The notes under the pieces are model-generated. The model searched no databases and was not told the DNA's origin. It saw only the letters and a program-made list of their open reading frames with translations. A stretch of 42,573 bases of DNA from Bacteroides sp. (lineage in GTDB: Bacteria > Bacteroidota > Bacteroidia > Bacteroidales > Bacteroidaceae), in the NCBI GenBank assembly GCA_019416685.1, contig DXWV01000075.1, forward strand, positions 1 through 42,573. The letters are read 5' to 3'. Position numbers and translations under genes: made by a program. This document shows, piece by piece, positions 24,892-31,924 of the stretch. How positions within the stretch are numbered: the stretch's first letter is position 1; every line of letters begins with the position of its first letter.

Positions 24892-26061
24892 TCATCGGTT
24901 GTTACATGCTTCTTTCAGTTGTTTTAATGCCTTTTCGAGTACACTACGCGGGCAGGCTACATTGAGCCGCATGAAGCCTTCACCTTCTTTACCAAACATA
25001 GTTCCGTCGTTTAGTGCAAGGTGTGCACCGTCCACAAAGAGGTCTACCAGTTCTTTTTGATTCAGTCCCAATGTTCTGCAATCAAGAAAAACGAGGTAAG
25101 AAGCCTGTGGACGAATCATTTTAATATCCGGAATATATTCGCTAAGAAAGGCATCTGTGAAATCGATATTCGACTGAATATAGGCAAGAACCTGATCGAG
25201 CCATTCGGTACCGTTACTATAGGCGGCAGCTACACTAAGATAAGCGAACAAGTGTCCTTCGCTAAGCTCGCTTGCCTCCATGTATTCCTGAAAACAGCGA
25301 CATATCTCTTTGTTCTCAATGATGCAGTACGAACTTGCCAATCCCGGCATATTAAATGCTTTGCTGGGAGACATGAACACGAGTGAATTTTGACGTGCTT
25401 TCTCTGACACAAGTGCAAAAGTGATATGCTGATATGGTGGTAGGGTCAGATCGGCATGAATTTCGTCAGAGATGACGAGTGTCTTGCTTTCATAGCATAT
25501 TTCAGCTATTTGTTCCAGTTCTTCACGTGTCCATACACGACCTCCGGGGTTGTGCGGATTGCTAAGAATCAATAGCTTGCATCCCTGTATGTCTTTACGG
25601 AAACGGTCAAAGTCAATATAATACTGTCCGTCGCGAAGCATTAACGGACTATACACCACTTCACGTTTATTTTTCTCTGTTACCAGAAAAAAAGGATGGT
25701 ATACAGGCGGCATCACCATTACTTTATCGCCCTTTTCTGTGAAACATTGTATGGCGAATGCCAACCCACGGACAATTCCCGGCATAAAAGTCAGTTCTTC
25801 ACGCTTAACTTTCCAGCCATGGCGACTCTGCAACCAATTGATAATGGAAGTATACCACTCTTCGCAGGCAAAAGTATAACCCAGTACTTCGTGTTCCAAC
25901 CGTTTCCTCAAAGCTTCCATTACGAATGGCGGAGTACGAAAATCCATATCCGCTACCCACATAGGGAGCAGATCATTACGTCCCCAACGTTCACTCACGG
26001 CATCCCACTTTACGGATTCCGTTCTACGGCGGTCTATTATTTCATCAAAATTATATTTCAT
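24892..26061 (-). CDS. PatB/MalY-type aminotransferase-fold C-S lyase (cystathionine beta-lyase-like)
   Basis: 389 residues from MKYNFDEIIDRR. Longer in-frame starts up to 26208 are excluded because a -7 box lies at 26094-26101. Fold-type I PLP marks: MWVADMDF (34-41) characteristic of PatB/MalY, SNPHNPGG (167-174), ISDEIHAD (197-204) with the PLP-binding Asp199, the Schiff-base Lys234 in SPSKAFNMPGL, and RLNVACPR near the end with the carboxylate-binding Arg. The family cleaves cystathionine or cysteine C-S bonds, giving homocysteine, pyruvate and ammonia. As first gene of a pair with the trans-sulfuration enzyme, a role in methionine/cysteine interconversion is likely. Confidence 0.88.
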   Translation of the reverse strand: MKYNFDEIIDRRRTESVKWDAVSERWGRNDLLPMWVADMDFRTPPFVMEALRKRLEHEVLGYTFACEEWYTSIINWLQSRHGWKVKREELTFMPGIVRGLAFAIQCFTEKGDKVMVMPPVYHPFFLVTEKNKREVVYSPLMLRDGQYYIDFDRFRKDIQGCKLLILSNPHNPGGRVWTREELEQIAEICYESKTLVISDEIHADLTLPPYQHITFALVSEKARQNSLVFMSPSKAFNMPGLASSYCIIENKEICRCFQEYMEASELSEGHLFAYLSVAAAYSNGTEWLDQVLAYIQSNIDFTDAFLSEYIPDIKMIRPQASYLVFLDCRTLGLNQKELVDLFVDGAHLALNDGTMFGKEGEGFMRLNVACPRSVLEKALKQLKEACNNR

Positions 26062-26093
26062 CTTAATATTCTGTTTTAGTACTAATATGCTTG

Positions 26094-26101
26094 CAAATGT
26101 A
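26094..26101 (-). promoter_or_regulatory. -7 box for the PLP-enzyme operon
   Basis: The minus strand reads TACATTTG, 32 bases before the ATG at 26061. TTTC sits 20 bases further upstream, near the -33 position. Confidence 0.55.
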
Positions 26102-26160
26102 CAATTCATCTGTTGCATAATGAAAACAGAAGTAAGAAAATTAATCCGGAAAGAAAAAAA

Positions 26161-26176
26161 TACCACAAATGTGGTA
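26161..26176. promoter_or_regulatory. Palindromic operator candidate between divergent genes
   Basis: TACCACA-AA-TGTGGTA, perfect 7-base arms with a 2-base centre, 60 bases upstream of the PLP operon -7 box and about 110 upstream of the HAD gene -7 box. The regulator is unknown. Confidence 0.4.
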
Positions 26177-26284
26177 GGGGATATGCAGTATTTACTATAA
26201 TTATGCATTTATTCTGCCATTACCCGATAAGCATTAACGTTCGCAAAGATTAAATAAAACCGCAGTCGTTCTACTTCTTTTTTG

Positions 26285-26292
26285 TACTTTTG
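26285..26292 (+). promoter_or_regulatory. -7 box for the HAD-helicase unit
   Basis: TACTTTTG matches TAnnTTTG, 19 bases before the ATG at 26312. It overlaps a longer in-frame ATG at 26282, which is therefore an unlikely start. Confidence 0.55.
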
Positions 26293-26311
26293 TGGCATAA
26301 AAAGGAACACT

Positions 26312-27097
26312 ATGACGAAAGCCCTGTTTTTTGATATCGACGGTACATTGGTGAGTTTTGATACGCATGCTATCCCAGCCTCTACTATCGAGGCACTGAC
26401 TGCCGTTCACAAGAAAGGAATTAAGATTTTTATCGCCACAGGACGCCCGAAAGCGATCATCAACAATTTGTCTGTCATTCAGGATCTTGGATTGATAGAC
26501 GGTTACATCACTATGAACGGAGCTTATTGCTTTGTGGGCGATGAAGTGATTTACAAGAGTGCTATTCTACCGGGTGAAGTACAGGCATTGGCACAAATCT
26601 GTGAGAAGAAGGGATATCCTTGCATTTTTGTCAGCGAGCACAGCTTGTCTGTCTGTCAGCCCAATGAACTGGTTCATCAGATATTTTACGACTTCCTGCA
26701 TGTGAATAAGATGCCGGTGAAGACTTTTCAAGAAGCCATACAAGAGGAGATTTTCCAGATGACTCCGTTTATTACTGCAGAAGAAGAGAAGGAGATACAA
26801 TCGTTTATTCCGAATTGCGAATCCGGACGTTGGTTTCCGGCTTTTGCAGATATCACGGCAAAAGGAAATACAAAGCAAAAAGGCATCGACGAGATGATTG
26901 CACATTTTGGTCTTAAACTGGAAGAGACTATGTCGTTTGGTGATGGAGGCAATGATATCAGCATGTTGCGCCATGCTGCCATTGGTGTAGCTATGGGAAA
27001 TGCCAAAGATGATGTAAAGCAGACGGCAGATTATATAACTGCTTCTGTAGATGAAGATGGAATTGCAAAGGCTTTGAAACACTTCGGAGTGATTTAG
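26312..27097 (+). CDS. HAD-superfamily (Cof/IIB-type) phosphatase
   Basis: 261 residues. Motif I FFDIDGTLV has nucleophile Asp8 and Asp10. Motif II Thr is in FIATGRPKAI. A type IIB cap follows (about 80-185). Motif III Lys is in KGNTKQKGIDEM, and motif IV is SFGDGGNDISML near 210-221. The end, GVAMGNAKDDVKQTADYIT, is typical of the Cof subfamily, whose members dephosphorylate sugar phosphates, FMN or PLP; the substrate here is unknown. The helicase gene starts 1 base after the stop, so the two are probably translated from one mRNA. Confidence 0.92.
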   Translation: MTKALFFDIDGTLVSFDTHAIPASTIEALTAVHKKGIKIFIATGRPKAIINNLSVIQDLGLIDGYITMNGAYCFVGDEVIYKSAILPGEVQALAQICEKKGYPCIFVSEHSLSVCQPNELVHQIFYDFLHVNKMPVKTFQEAIQEEIFQMTPFITAEEEKEIQSFIPNCESGRWFPAFADITAKGNTKQKGIDEMIAHFGLKLEETMSFGDGGNDISMLRHAAIGVAMGNAKDDVKQTADYITASVDEDGIAKALKHFGVI

Positions 27098-27098
27098 A

Positions 27099-29147
27099 GT
27101 GGAGGCAACAACAGTAGATACTAATAATAAAGAGTTTCAGGATGCCCTGAATCTTATCCAGTATACCCGCCAGTCCGTCTTTCTGACAGGAAAGGCCGGT
27201 ACGGGTAAGTCCACGTTTCTGCGCTATATCTGTGCCAATACAAAAAAGAAGTATGTAGTGCTTGCACCTACCGGTATTGCTGCCATTAATGCGGGTGGAA
27301 GCACTATGCACAGTTTTTTCAAACTCCCTTTTTATCCTATTCTGCCGGACGATCCGAATCTGAGCCTTCAACGCGGTCGTATCCATGAATTCTTTAAATA
27401 TACAAAGCCACACCGGAAATTGCTTGAGCAGATAGAACTGGTGATTATTGATGAGATCTCGATGGTGAGGGCGGATATTATTGATGCTGTAGATCGTATT
27501 CTGCGGGTATATTCCCGTAATTTGCGTGAACCTTTCGGGGGGAAACAAATACTGCTTGTAGGAGATGTATTCCAATTGGAACCTGTGGTGAAAAACGATG
27601 AGCGGGAGATACTGAATCGTTTTTATCCCACGCCCTATTTTTTCTCTGCACGTGTGTTTGGTGAGATTGACCTTGTGTCGATTGAGTTGCAGAAGGTGTA
27701 TCGGCAGAGTGATCCGGTCTTTGTCAGTGTACTCGACCATATACGTAATAATACTGCCGGAGCAGCCGATCTGCAACTACTTAATACCCGATATGGCACA
27801 CAGATAGAAGGGAGTGAAGAAGATATGTATATCACTCTTGCCACACGACGGGATAATGTAGACTATATCAATGATAAAAAGCTGGCCGAACTTCCCGGTG
27901 ATCCGGTAACTTTTGAAGGTGAAATAGAGGGAGACTTTCCGGAAAGTAGTCTGCCCACTTCTAAAGACCTGGTGCTGAAGCCGGGAGCACAGATTATATT
28001 TATCAAGAATGACTATGACCGACGTTGGGTAAATGGTACTATCGGTACCATAGCAGGTATTGACGATGACGACGGAACTATTTATGTGATAACAGATGAT
28101 GGAAAGGAATGTGATGTAAAACTGGATTCCTGGAGAAATATCCGTTATCGCTATAATGAAGAAAAAAAGGAGATTGAAGAGGAGGTTTTAGGAACTTTCA
28201 CCCAATATCCCATTCGCCTGGCATGGGCTATCACTGTACACAAAAGTCAGGGACTGACATTCAGCCGTGTGGTTATCGATTTCACCGGAGGAGTCTTTGC
28301 CGGAGGACAGGCATATGTAGCATTAAGCCGTTGTACATCGCTGGAGGGCATTCAACTTAAGAAGCCGATTAACCGGGCAGATGTTTTTGTACGACAGGAG
28401 ATTGTGAATTTTGCCCAGCGTTTCAATAACCGGCAGGCCATAGACAAAGCGTTGAAACAAGCGCAGGCAGATGTACAATATGTAGCGGCTGCCCGTGCTT
28501 TTGATCGTGGGGATATGGAGGAGTGTCTGGAACAATTCTTCCGTGCCATTCATTCACGCTATGACATTGAAAAACCGGTTCCCCGCCGACTGATCCGTCG
28601 GAAACTGGAAGTAATAAATACGTTACGTGAACAGAACCGGCAACTGAAAGAGCAGATGCGTGCACAACAGGAATATCTCAGGAAGTATGCCCGTGAATAT
28701 TTACTGATGGGCAATGAATGTATCACGCAGGCACATGATGCCCGTGCCGCTCTTGCAAATTATGACAAAGCGCTGGAGCTCTATCCTGACTATATCGATG
28801 CCTGGATTCGTAAAGGTATTACCTTATTTAATAATAAGGAATATTTTGATGCCGAAACTTGCTTTGGTACGGCTATACGCATTAGTCCTGCCAGCTTCAA
28901 GGCTTTCTATAACCGTGGGAAACTTCGTCTGAAATCCGAGAATACGGAAGGAGCCATTGCCGATCTTGATAAGGCAACTTCATTGAAACCGGAACACCCC
29001 AAAGCGCATGAACTTTTTGGAGATGCTTTATTGAAAGCAGGTAAGGAAGCAGAAGCAGCCCTTCAATGGCGTATCGCCGAAGAATTAAAGAAAGTGCTTC
29101 CCGCACGGGGAAGTACGCCAGGCGATGATAACAAAAGGGATACTTAA
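27099..29147 (+). CDS. Pif1-like SF1 helicase with C-terminal TPR repeats
   Basis: 682 residues, GTG start 1 base after the HAD stop. Walker A GKAGTGKS (31-38), APTGIAA motif Ia (56-62), Walker B VIIDEISMV (115-123), GDVFQLEPV (155-163), and the late helicase motifs ITVHKSQGLTFSRVVIDF (378-395) and AYVALSRCTSLEGI (405-418) give a Pif1/RecD2-like superfamily 1 core. After a charged linker (about 490-530) come about four TPR-like helix pairs (about 533-664), a usual protein-interaction platform. The last 17 residues (VLPARGSTPGDDNKRDT) are largely encoded by the dispersed GC-rich hairpin repeat. The role is probably in replication-fork or G-quadruplex handling, and the partner is unknown. Confidence 0.9.
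   Translation: MEATTVDTNNKEFQDALNLIQYTRQSVFLTGKAGTGKSTFLRYICANTKKKYVVLAPTGIAAINAGGSTMHSFFKLPFYPILPDDPNLSLQRGRIHEFFKYTKPHRKLLEQIELVIIDEISMVRADIIDAVDRILRVYSRNLREPFGGKQILLVGDVFQLEPVVKNDEREILNRFYPTPYFFSARVFGEIDLVSIELQKVYRQSDPVFVSVLDHIRNNTAGAADLQLLNTRYGTQIEGSEEDMYITLATRRDNVDYINDKKLAELPGDPVTFEGEIEGDFPESSLPTSKDLVLKPGAQIIFIKNDYDRRWVNGTIGTIAGIDDDDGTIYVITDDGKECDVKLDSWRNIRYRYNEEKKEIEEEVLGTFTQYPIRLAWAITVHKSQGLTFSRVVIDFTGGVFAGGQAYVALSRCTSLEGIQLKKPINRADVFVRQEIVNFAQRFNNRQAIDKALKQAQADVQYVAAARAFDRGDMEECLEQFFRAIHSRYDIEKPVPRRLIRRKLEVINTLREQNRQLKEQMRAQQEYLRKYAREYLLMGNECITQAHDARAALANYDKALELYPDYIDAWIRKGITLFNNKEYFDAETCFGTAIRISPASFKAFYNRGKLRLKSENTEGAIADLDKATSLKPEHPKAHELFGDALLKAGKEAEAALQWRIAEELKKVLPARGSTPGDDNKRDT
29092..29127 (+). 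repeat. GC-rich hairpin repeat (copy P2) inside the helicase 3' end
   Basis: AAGTGCTTCCCGCACGGGGA followed by AGTACGCCAGGCGATG. Same element as 1442-1480 and 30154-30189. It is read in the same frame as in P1, giving VLPARG in both proteins. Confidence 0.7.
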
Positions 29148-29194
29148 TTCGTTATTTATATAGAAGCTTATTTCAGTTTTATTTAAATTTGATC

Positions 29195-29406
29195 GGAAAT
29201 GAGCAAAAATCACCGCAGAGTAGCACAGAGCTCCACAGAGTACTATTTATCTGATAAAACGCGGATTAACACAGATGAACGCAGATTAAAAGACTGTAGT
29301 TCTTTATCTTAGATTTGTTTCCCTTTGCGAAAATCTGCGTTCATCTGCGTTTCAATAAAGATTTAAACTCTGTGGAACTCCGTGTTACTCTGTGGTGAAA
29401 TACATT
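29195..29406. repeat. Nested CACAGAG/AACGCAGATT palindrome (family D), copy 2
   Basis: Same structure and orientation as 22947-23160: outer arms start CACCGCAGAGTAGCACAGAG, and inner arms hold 10-base tandem words AACGCGGATT, AACACAGATG, AACGCAGATT. It fills the gap between the helicase gene and rpiA. Unlike copy 1, it has no 324-base element attached. Confidence 0.8.
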
Positions 29407-29434
29407 CAAAACTGATGTATAATAAACGAAATAT

Positions 29435-30148
29435 ATGCTTATGGAATGGAGCAATAACTTGATTACCGGTTTGCAGTGGTCCGATGATATAATTAACAGG
29501 GAAGGCAAGGAACAGGTGGCACACCAGTTGGCTGCACAGGTGAAAGACGGTGAAGTAATTGGTGCAGGTTCTGGTTCCACTGTCTATCTCACTCTTTTTG
29601 CCATAGCCGAAAGAATCTGGAAAGAACAACTTCATGTTGAGGTGATTCCTGCTTCGATAGAGATTTCAATGACCTGTACACAGTTGGGAATTCCACAGAC
29701 AACTCTTTGGGAGAAGCATCCGGACTGGACATTTGATGGTGCCGATGAGGTAGATTCCTCCCGCAATCTTATTAAAGGAAGAGGAGGAGCGTTGTTTAAA
29801 GAAAAACTATTGATAAAAAGCAGTGACCGGGTTTTTATTGTTGTGGACGATAGTAAGTTTGTTTCCCGGCTGGGCAGTAAGTTTCCTGTTCCCGTTGAAG
29901 TCTTTCCCACTGCGATGGTGTATGTAGAAAATCAGTTGAAAGAACTTGGAGCCTCAAAGGTTATCTTGCGCATGGCTAAAGGAAAAGACGGACCAATATT
30001 GACTGAAAATGGAAATTTTATTCTTGATACCTGGTTTGGGGAAATTGGTGAGTCCTTAGAAAAAAAGATAAAGAATATCACAGGAGTAATTGAAAGCGGG
30101 CTTTTTATAGGATATGATATAGAAGTATTAGTCGCTAAACAAAAATAA
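29435..30148 (+). CDS. rpiA: Ribose-5-phosphate isomerase A
   Basis: 237 residues. Active-site blocks are present: GAGSGST (43-49) for phosphate binding, DGADEVD (101-107) with Asp101 and Asp104, and KGRGGA (114-119) with Lys114 followed by Glu123. These spacings equal those of the E. coli Asp81/Asp84/Lys94/Glu103 set. The C terminus (GVIESGLFIGYDIEVLV) is also family-typical. It interconverts ribose 5-phosphate and ribulose 5-phosphate in the non-oxidative pentose phosphate pathway. The start is the first of two nearby ATGs (29435, 29441). It stands alone between repeats, and no good -7 box was found upstream. Confidence 0.95.
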   Translation: MLMEWSNNLITGLQWSDDIINREGKEQVAHQLAAQVKDGEVIGAGSGSTVYLTLFAIAERIWKEQLHVEVIPASIEISMTCTQLGIPQTTLWEKHPDWTFDGADEVDSSRNLIKGRGGALFKEKLLIKSSDRVFIVVDDSKFVSRLGSKFPVPVEVFPTAMVYVENQLKELGASKVILRMAKGKDGPILTENGNFILDTWFGEIGESLEKKIKNITGVIESGLFIGYDIEVLVAKQK

Positions 30149-30153
30149 GAATT

Positions 30154-30189
30154 AGGGTACTTCCCGCACGGGGAGGTACGCCAAACGAT
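30154..30189 (+). repeat. GC-rich hairpin repeat (copy P3) after rpiA
   Basis: GGGTACTTCCCGCACGGGGA followed by GGTACGCCAAACGATA, starting 6 bases past the rpiA stop. Here it is outside the coding frame and followed by AAAAAA. The stem CTTCCC/GGGGAG may end or protect the rpiA transcript. Confidence 0.65.
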
Positions 30190-30228
30190 AAAAAAATGTG
30201 GCCATTTGCGTTCCAGGTTATTTCCGGA

Positions 30229-30753
30229 TTATTCCGGAACTCTGATAAGGTTATTTATTTGTGTACTGATTGTTTCTGCAACAACATTGGAAGAGTCATC
30301 GGAAGTGAAAACAATAATCCCCTGGGGAGAGGCAATATAAATACGGGGTATATTCTGTGAAGCGAACTTCTTGAAAACGGCATCATCCTCCTGGGCGGAG
30401 TAGGGGATGGTAAGCTGGTTATTAGTCCAATATTCTGTCAGACTTTCGTATCCCTGAGATCTGCTTATAATTATGAAACGGACAACTTCATTGTCCTTGA
30501 ATTGCTGATAAGCCCTTTCTATTTCCGGTAGCTCTTTCCGGCAATCGGGGCATCCGGTATTGACGAATGCAATCAGGCATACTTTACTACGCAGTGTGGC
30601 TGTTGATACAATATTTCCATTATTATCCTCTACCGAGAACTCCGGTAGAACATCTCCAGGCTTCAATGAAAATACATCCGGATCTTCCTGAATACACCTT
30701 CCGAATATGAACAGGAGTGAAATTAACAATGTTAATCTCATGAAGGCTGACAT
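30229..30753 (-). CDS. TlpA-like thiol-disulfide protein, envelope-located
   Basis: 174 residues from MSAFMRL (the frame is open 12 codons further). The hydrophobic leader ISLLFIFGRC resembles a lipoprotein signal, but Arg before Cys20 makes the lipobox weak. The mature part is thioredoxin/AhpC-TSA-like: PGDVLPEFSVED, then LIAFVNTGCPDCRKELPEIE with the redox pair Cys68/Cys71, then a cis-Pro region NIPRIYIASPQG. Such proteins reduce disulfides or help assembly in the Bacteroidota envelope. It lies downstream of the lipoprotein gene in the same direction, but a 4-palindrome array separates them, so it may be separately transcribed. Confidence 0.8.
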   Translation of the reverse strand: MSAFMRLTLLISLLFIFGRCIQEDPDVFSLKPGDVLPEFSVEDNNGNIVSTATLRSKVCLIAFVNTGCPDCRKELPEIERAYQQFKDNEVVRFIIISRSQGYESLTEYWTNNQLTIPYSAQEDDAVFKKFASQNIPRIYIASPQGIIVFTSDDSSNVVAETISTQINNLIRVPE

Positions 30754-30829
30754 GATTGTACTTTTAGTATAGGGTGTTGAAATTAACATTGCTAACGATA
30801 AATTGACATGATTCTTCTTTTACTTTGCG

Positions 30830-30912
30830 AAAGTACGTACTTTATACATACAAAAGTACGTACTTTTATCTATATAAAGTACGTATTTAACACTGCATTA
30901 AATACGTACTTT
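30830..30912. repeat. Array of four AAAGTACGTACTTT palindromes, 23-base period
   Basis: Palindromes centred at 30836.5, 30859.5, 30882.5 and 30905.5, exactly 23 bases apart. The first two are perfect (the second extends to AAAAGTACGTACTTTT). The third and fourth are one-sided variants that mirror each other and can form a 15-base stem with a 7-base loop (30876-30912). It lies between the lipoprotein stop (30922) and the start of the TlpA-like gene. It could be a multi-site operator for the latter, a 3' structure for the former, or both. Confidence 0.8.
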
Positions 30913-30921
30913 CTTTGTTAC

Positions 30922-31770
30922 TTATTTGGTCTCTTTTTCAGTCGCTTCTTTCTGTTGTTTCTGTTCTATTTTCTTTGTAACAAATTGTATTTTCAGGTTA
31001 ACTTCTTCCTGTTCTTTCTTTATTTGTTCGATGGACGATAATAGTTGTGATAATTCATAAATACCGGCAAGCGCTTGTCTGTCGGCAGGTGTCATGGTAG
31101 TAGTATACTTGCGGTCTCCAATGTATTCCACTTTGATATTCTTGTCCCGGTTCAGGTAGAGGAAACCCATTACATTGCCATCTGCCCCCATTTTATAATC
31201 TGCTTTTTCTATTTTTTCTCCCAAATCAGTTGTTTCATAACTATCTTTAGATGCAGGAGTTTCGGCGAAGCTGCCATCAGGAGCTATTACTTTCACTGCA
31301 AAATGATGGAGGTTACTTCCGCCGCAATAAATAGAGGTCATACTCATCACTCCCTGTTCATTTACCTGAAACCGCAAGAAAGAACGGTGCAGGTTCTTCT
31401 CTACCGTTTGGGTAGGCCAGAAGTAATTACCCGTTTGTTGGTACTCAGCATCTTTTTCCAGTACATATTTGTTTTTTATCGATTCAAATTCTTTTTGTTT
31501 TGTTTGCAAAATACTATCCAGATAAACCAGGCTCTGTTGTTGTTCTTTCAATTCTATCTGCTGCATCAGGCTTATACCTTCTCTCCGTGCATCGAAAGCC
31601 TTGGGATAGAGAATTTTAATGCTGTCTATCTGTAATTTGGCTTCGTTATAATCTCCTTGTTCAAAGGCTGTACGGGCTGTGGTCAGCCTTTCATTGGCCT
31701 TTTTTTCTGCATCGTTGCCGCAAGAGGCCAATGCAAGAGTGGCACATAGTCCTACAATCAGTTTCTTCAT
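30922..31770 (-). CDS. Lipoprotein with N-terminal helical repeat and coiled coil, function unknown
   Basis: 282 residues. Signal peptide II: MKKLIVGLCATLALASC with lipobox LASC, Cys17 lipidated, followed by GNDAEKK without an outer-surface acidic signal directly after Cys. A TPR-like helix pair (about 30-65, ARTAFEQGDYNEAKLQIDSI) is followed by a helical segment (about 66-105), a beta-rich middle (about 110-225) with FRFQVNEQGVMSMTSIYCGG, and a Gln/Glu/Lys coiled coil to the end (about 240-282). No catalytic motif is seen. Two -7 boxes upstream suggest its own promoter. The stop is 10 bases from the palindrome array. Confidence 0.8.
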   Translation of the reverse strand: MKKLIVGLCATLALASCGNDAEKKANERLTTARTAFEQGDYNEAKLQIDSIKILYPKAFDARREGISLMQQIELKEQQQSLVYLDSILQTKQKEFESIKNKYVLEKDAEYQQTGNYFWPTQTVEKNLHRSFLRFQVNEQGVMSMTSIYCGGSNLHHFAVKVIAPDGSFAETPASKDSYETTDLGEKIEKADYKMGADGNVMGFLYLNRDKNIKVEYIGDRKYTTTMTPADRQALAGIYELSQLLSSIEQIKKEQEEVNLKIQFVTKKIEQKQQKEATEKETK

Positions 31771-31795
31771 TTTGTTGTTCTTTAGTTATGAATGA

Positions 31796-31811
31796 CAAAA
31801 ATACAAATTTA
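31796..31811 (-). promoter_or_regulatory. Two tandem -7 boxes for the lipoprotein gene
   Basis: The minus strand reads TAAATTTG (31804-31811) directly followed by TATTTTTG (31796-31803), both matching TAnnTTTG, 33 and 25 bases before the ATG. No -33 box is evident. Confidence 0.45.
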
Positions 31812-31845
31812 GTGTGAAGAGCATAGCGTGAAGGATGAAAAGTTG

Positions 31846-31853
31846 TACCTTTG
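31846..31853 (+). promoter_or_regulatory. -7 box for the nucleotidyltransferase gene
   Basis: TACCTTTG matches TAnnTTTG, with the ATG at 31925, implying a leader of about 65 bases. No -33 match. Confidence 0.45.
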
Positions 31854-31924
31854 CACTCCAAAAGTAGTAGTTGGCAGTTGGAATTCAATTCCGGCTACAA
31901 AATTCTAACTTCTAAATACCAATT

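Noticed and set aside
26062..26208. 49-codon N-terminal extension of the PatB/MalY-like gene
   Set aside because: It contains the promoter -7 box, and conserved family sequence starts at MKYNFDE.
30808..31041. Phe/Leu-rich 77-codon open frame over the palindrome array
   Set aside because: It lies opposite the 3' end of the lipoprotein gene, and its composition comes from the antisense of Lys/Glu codons.
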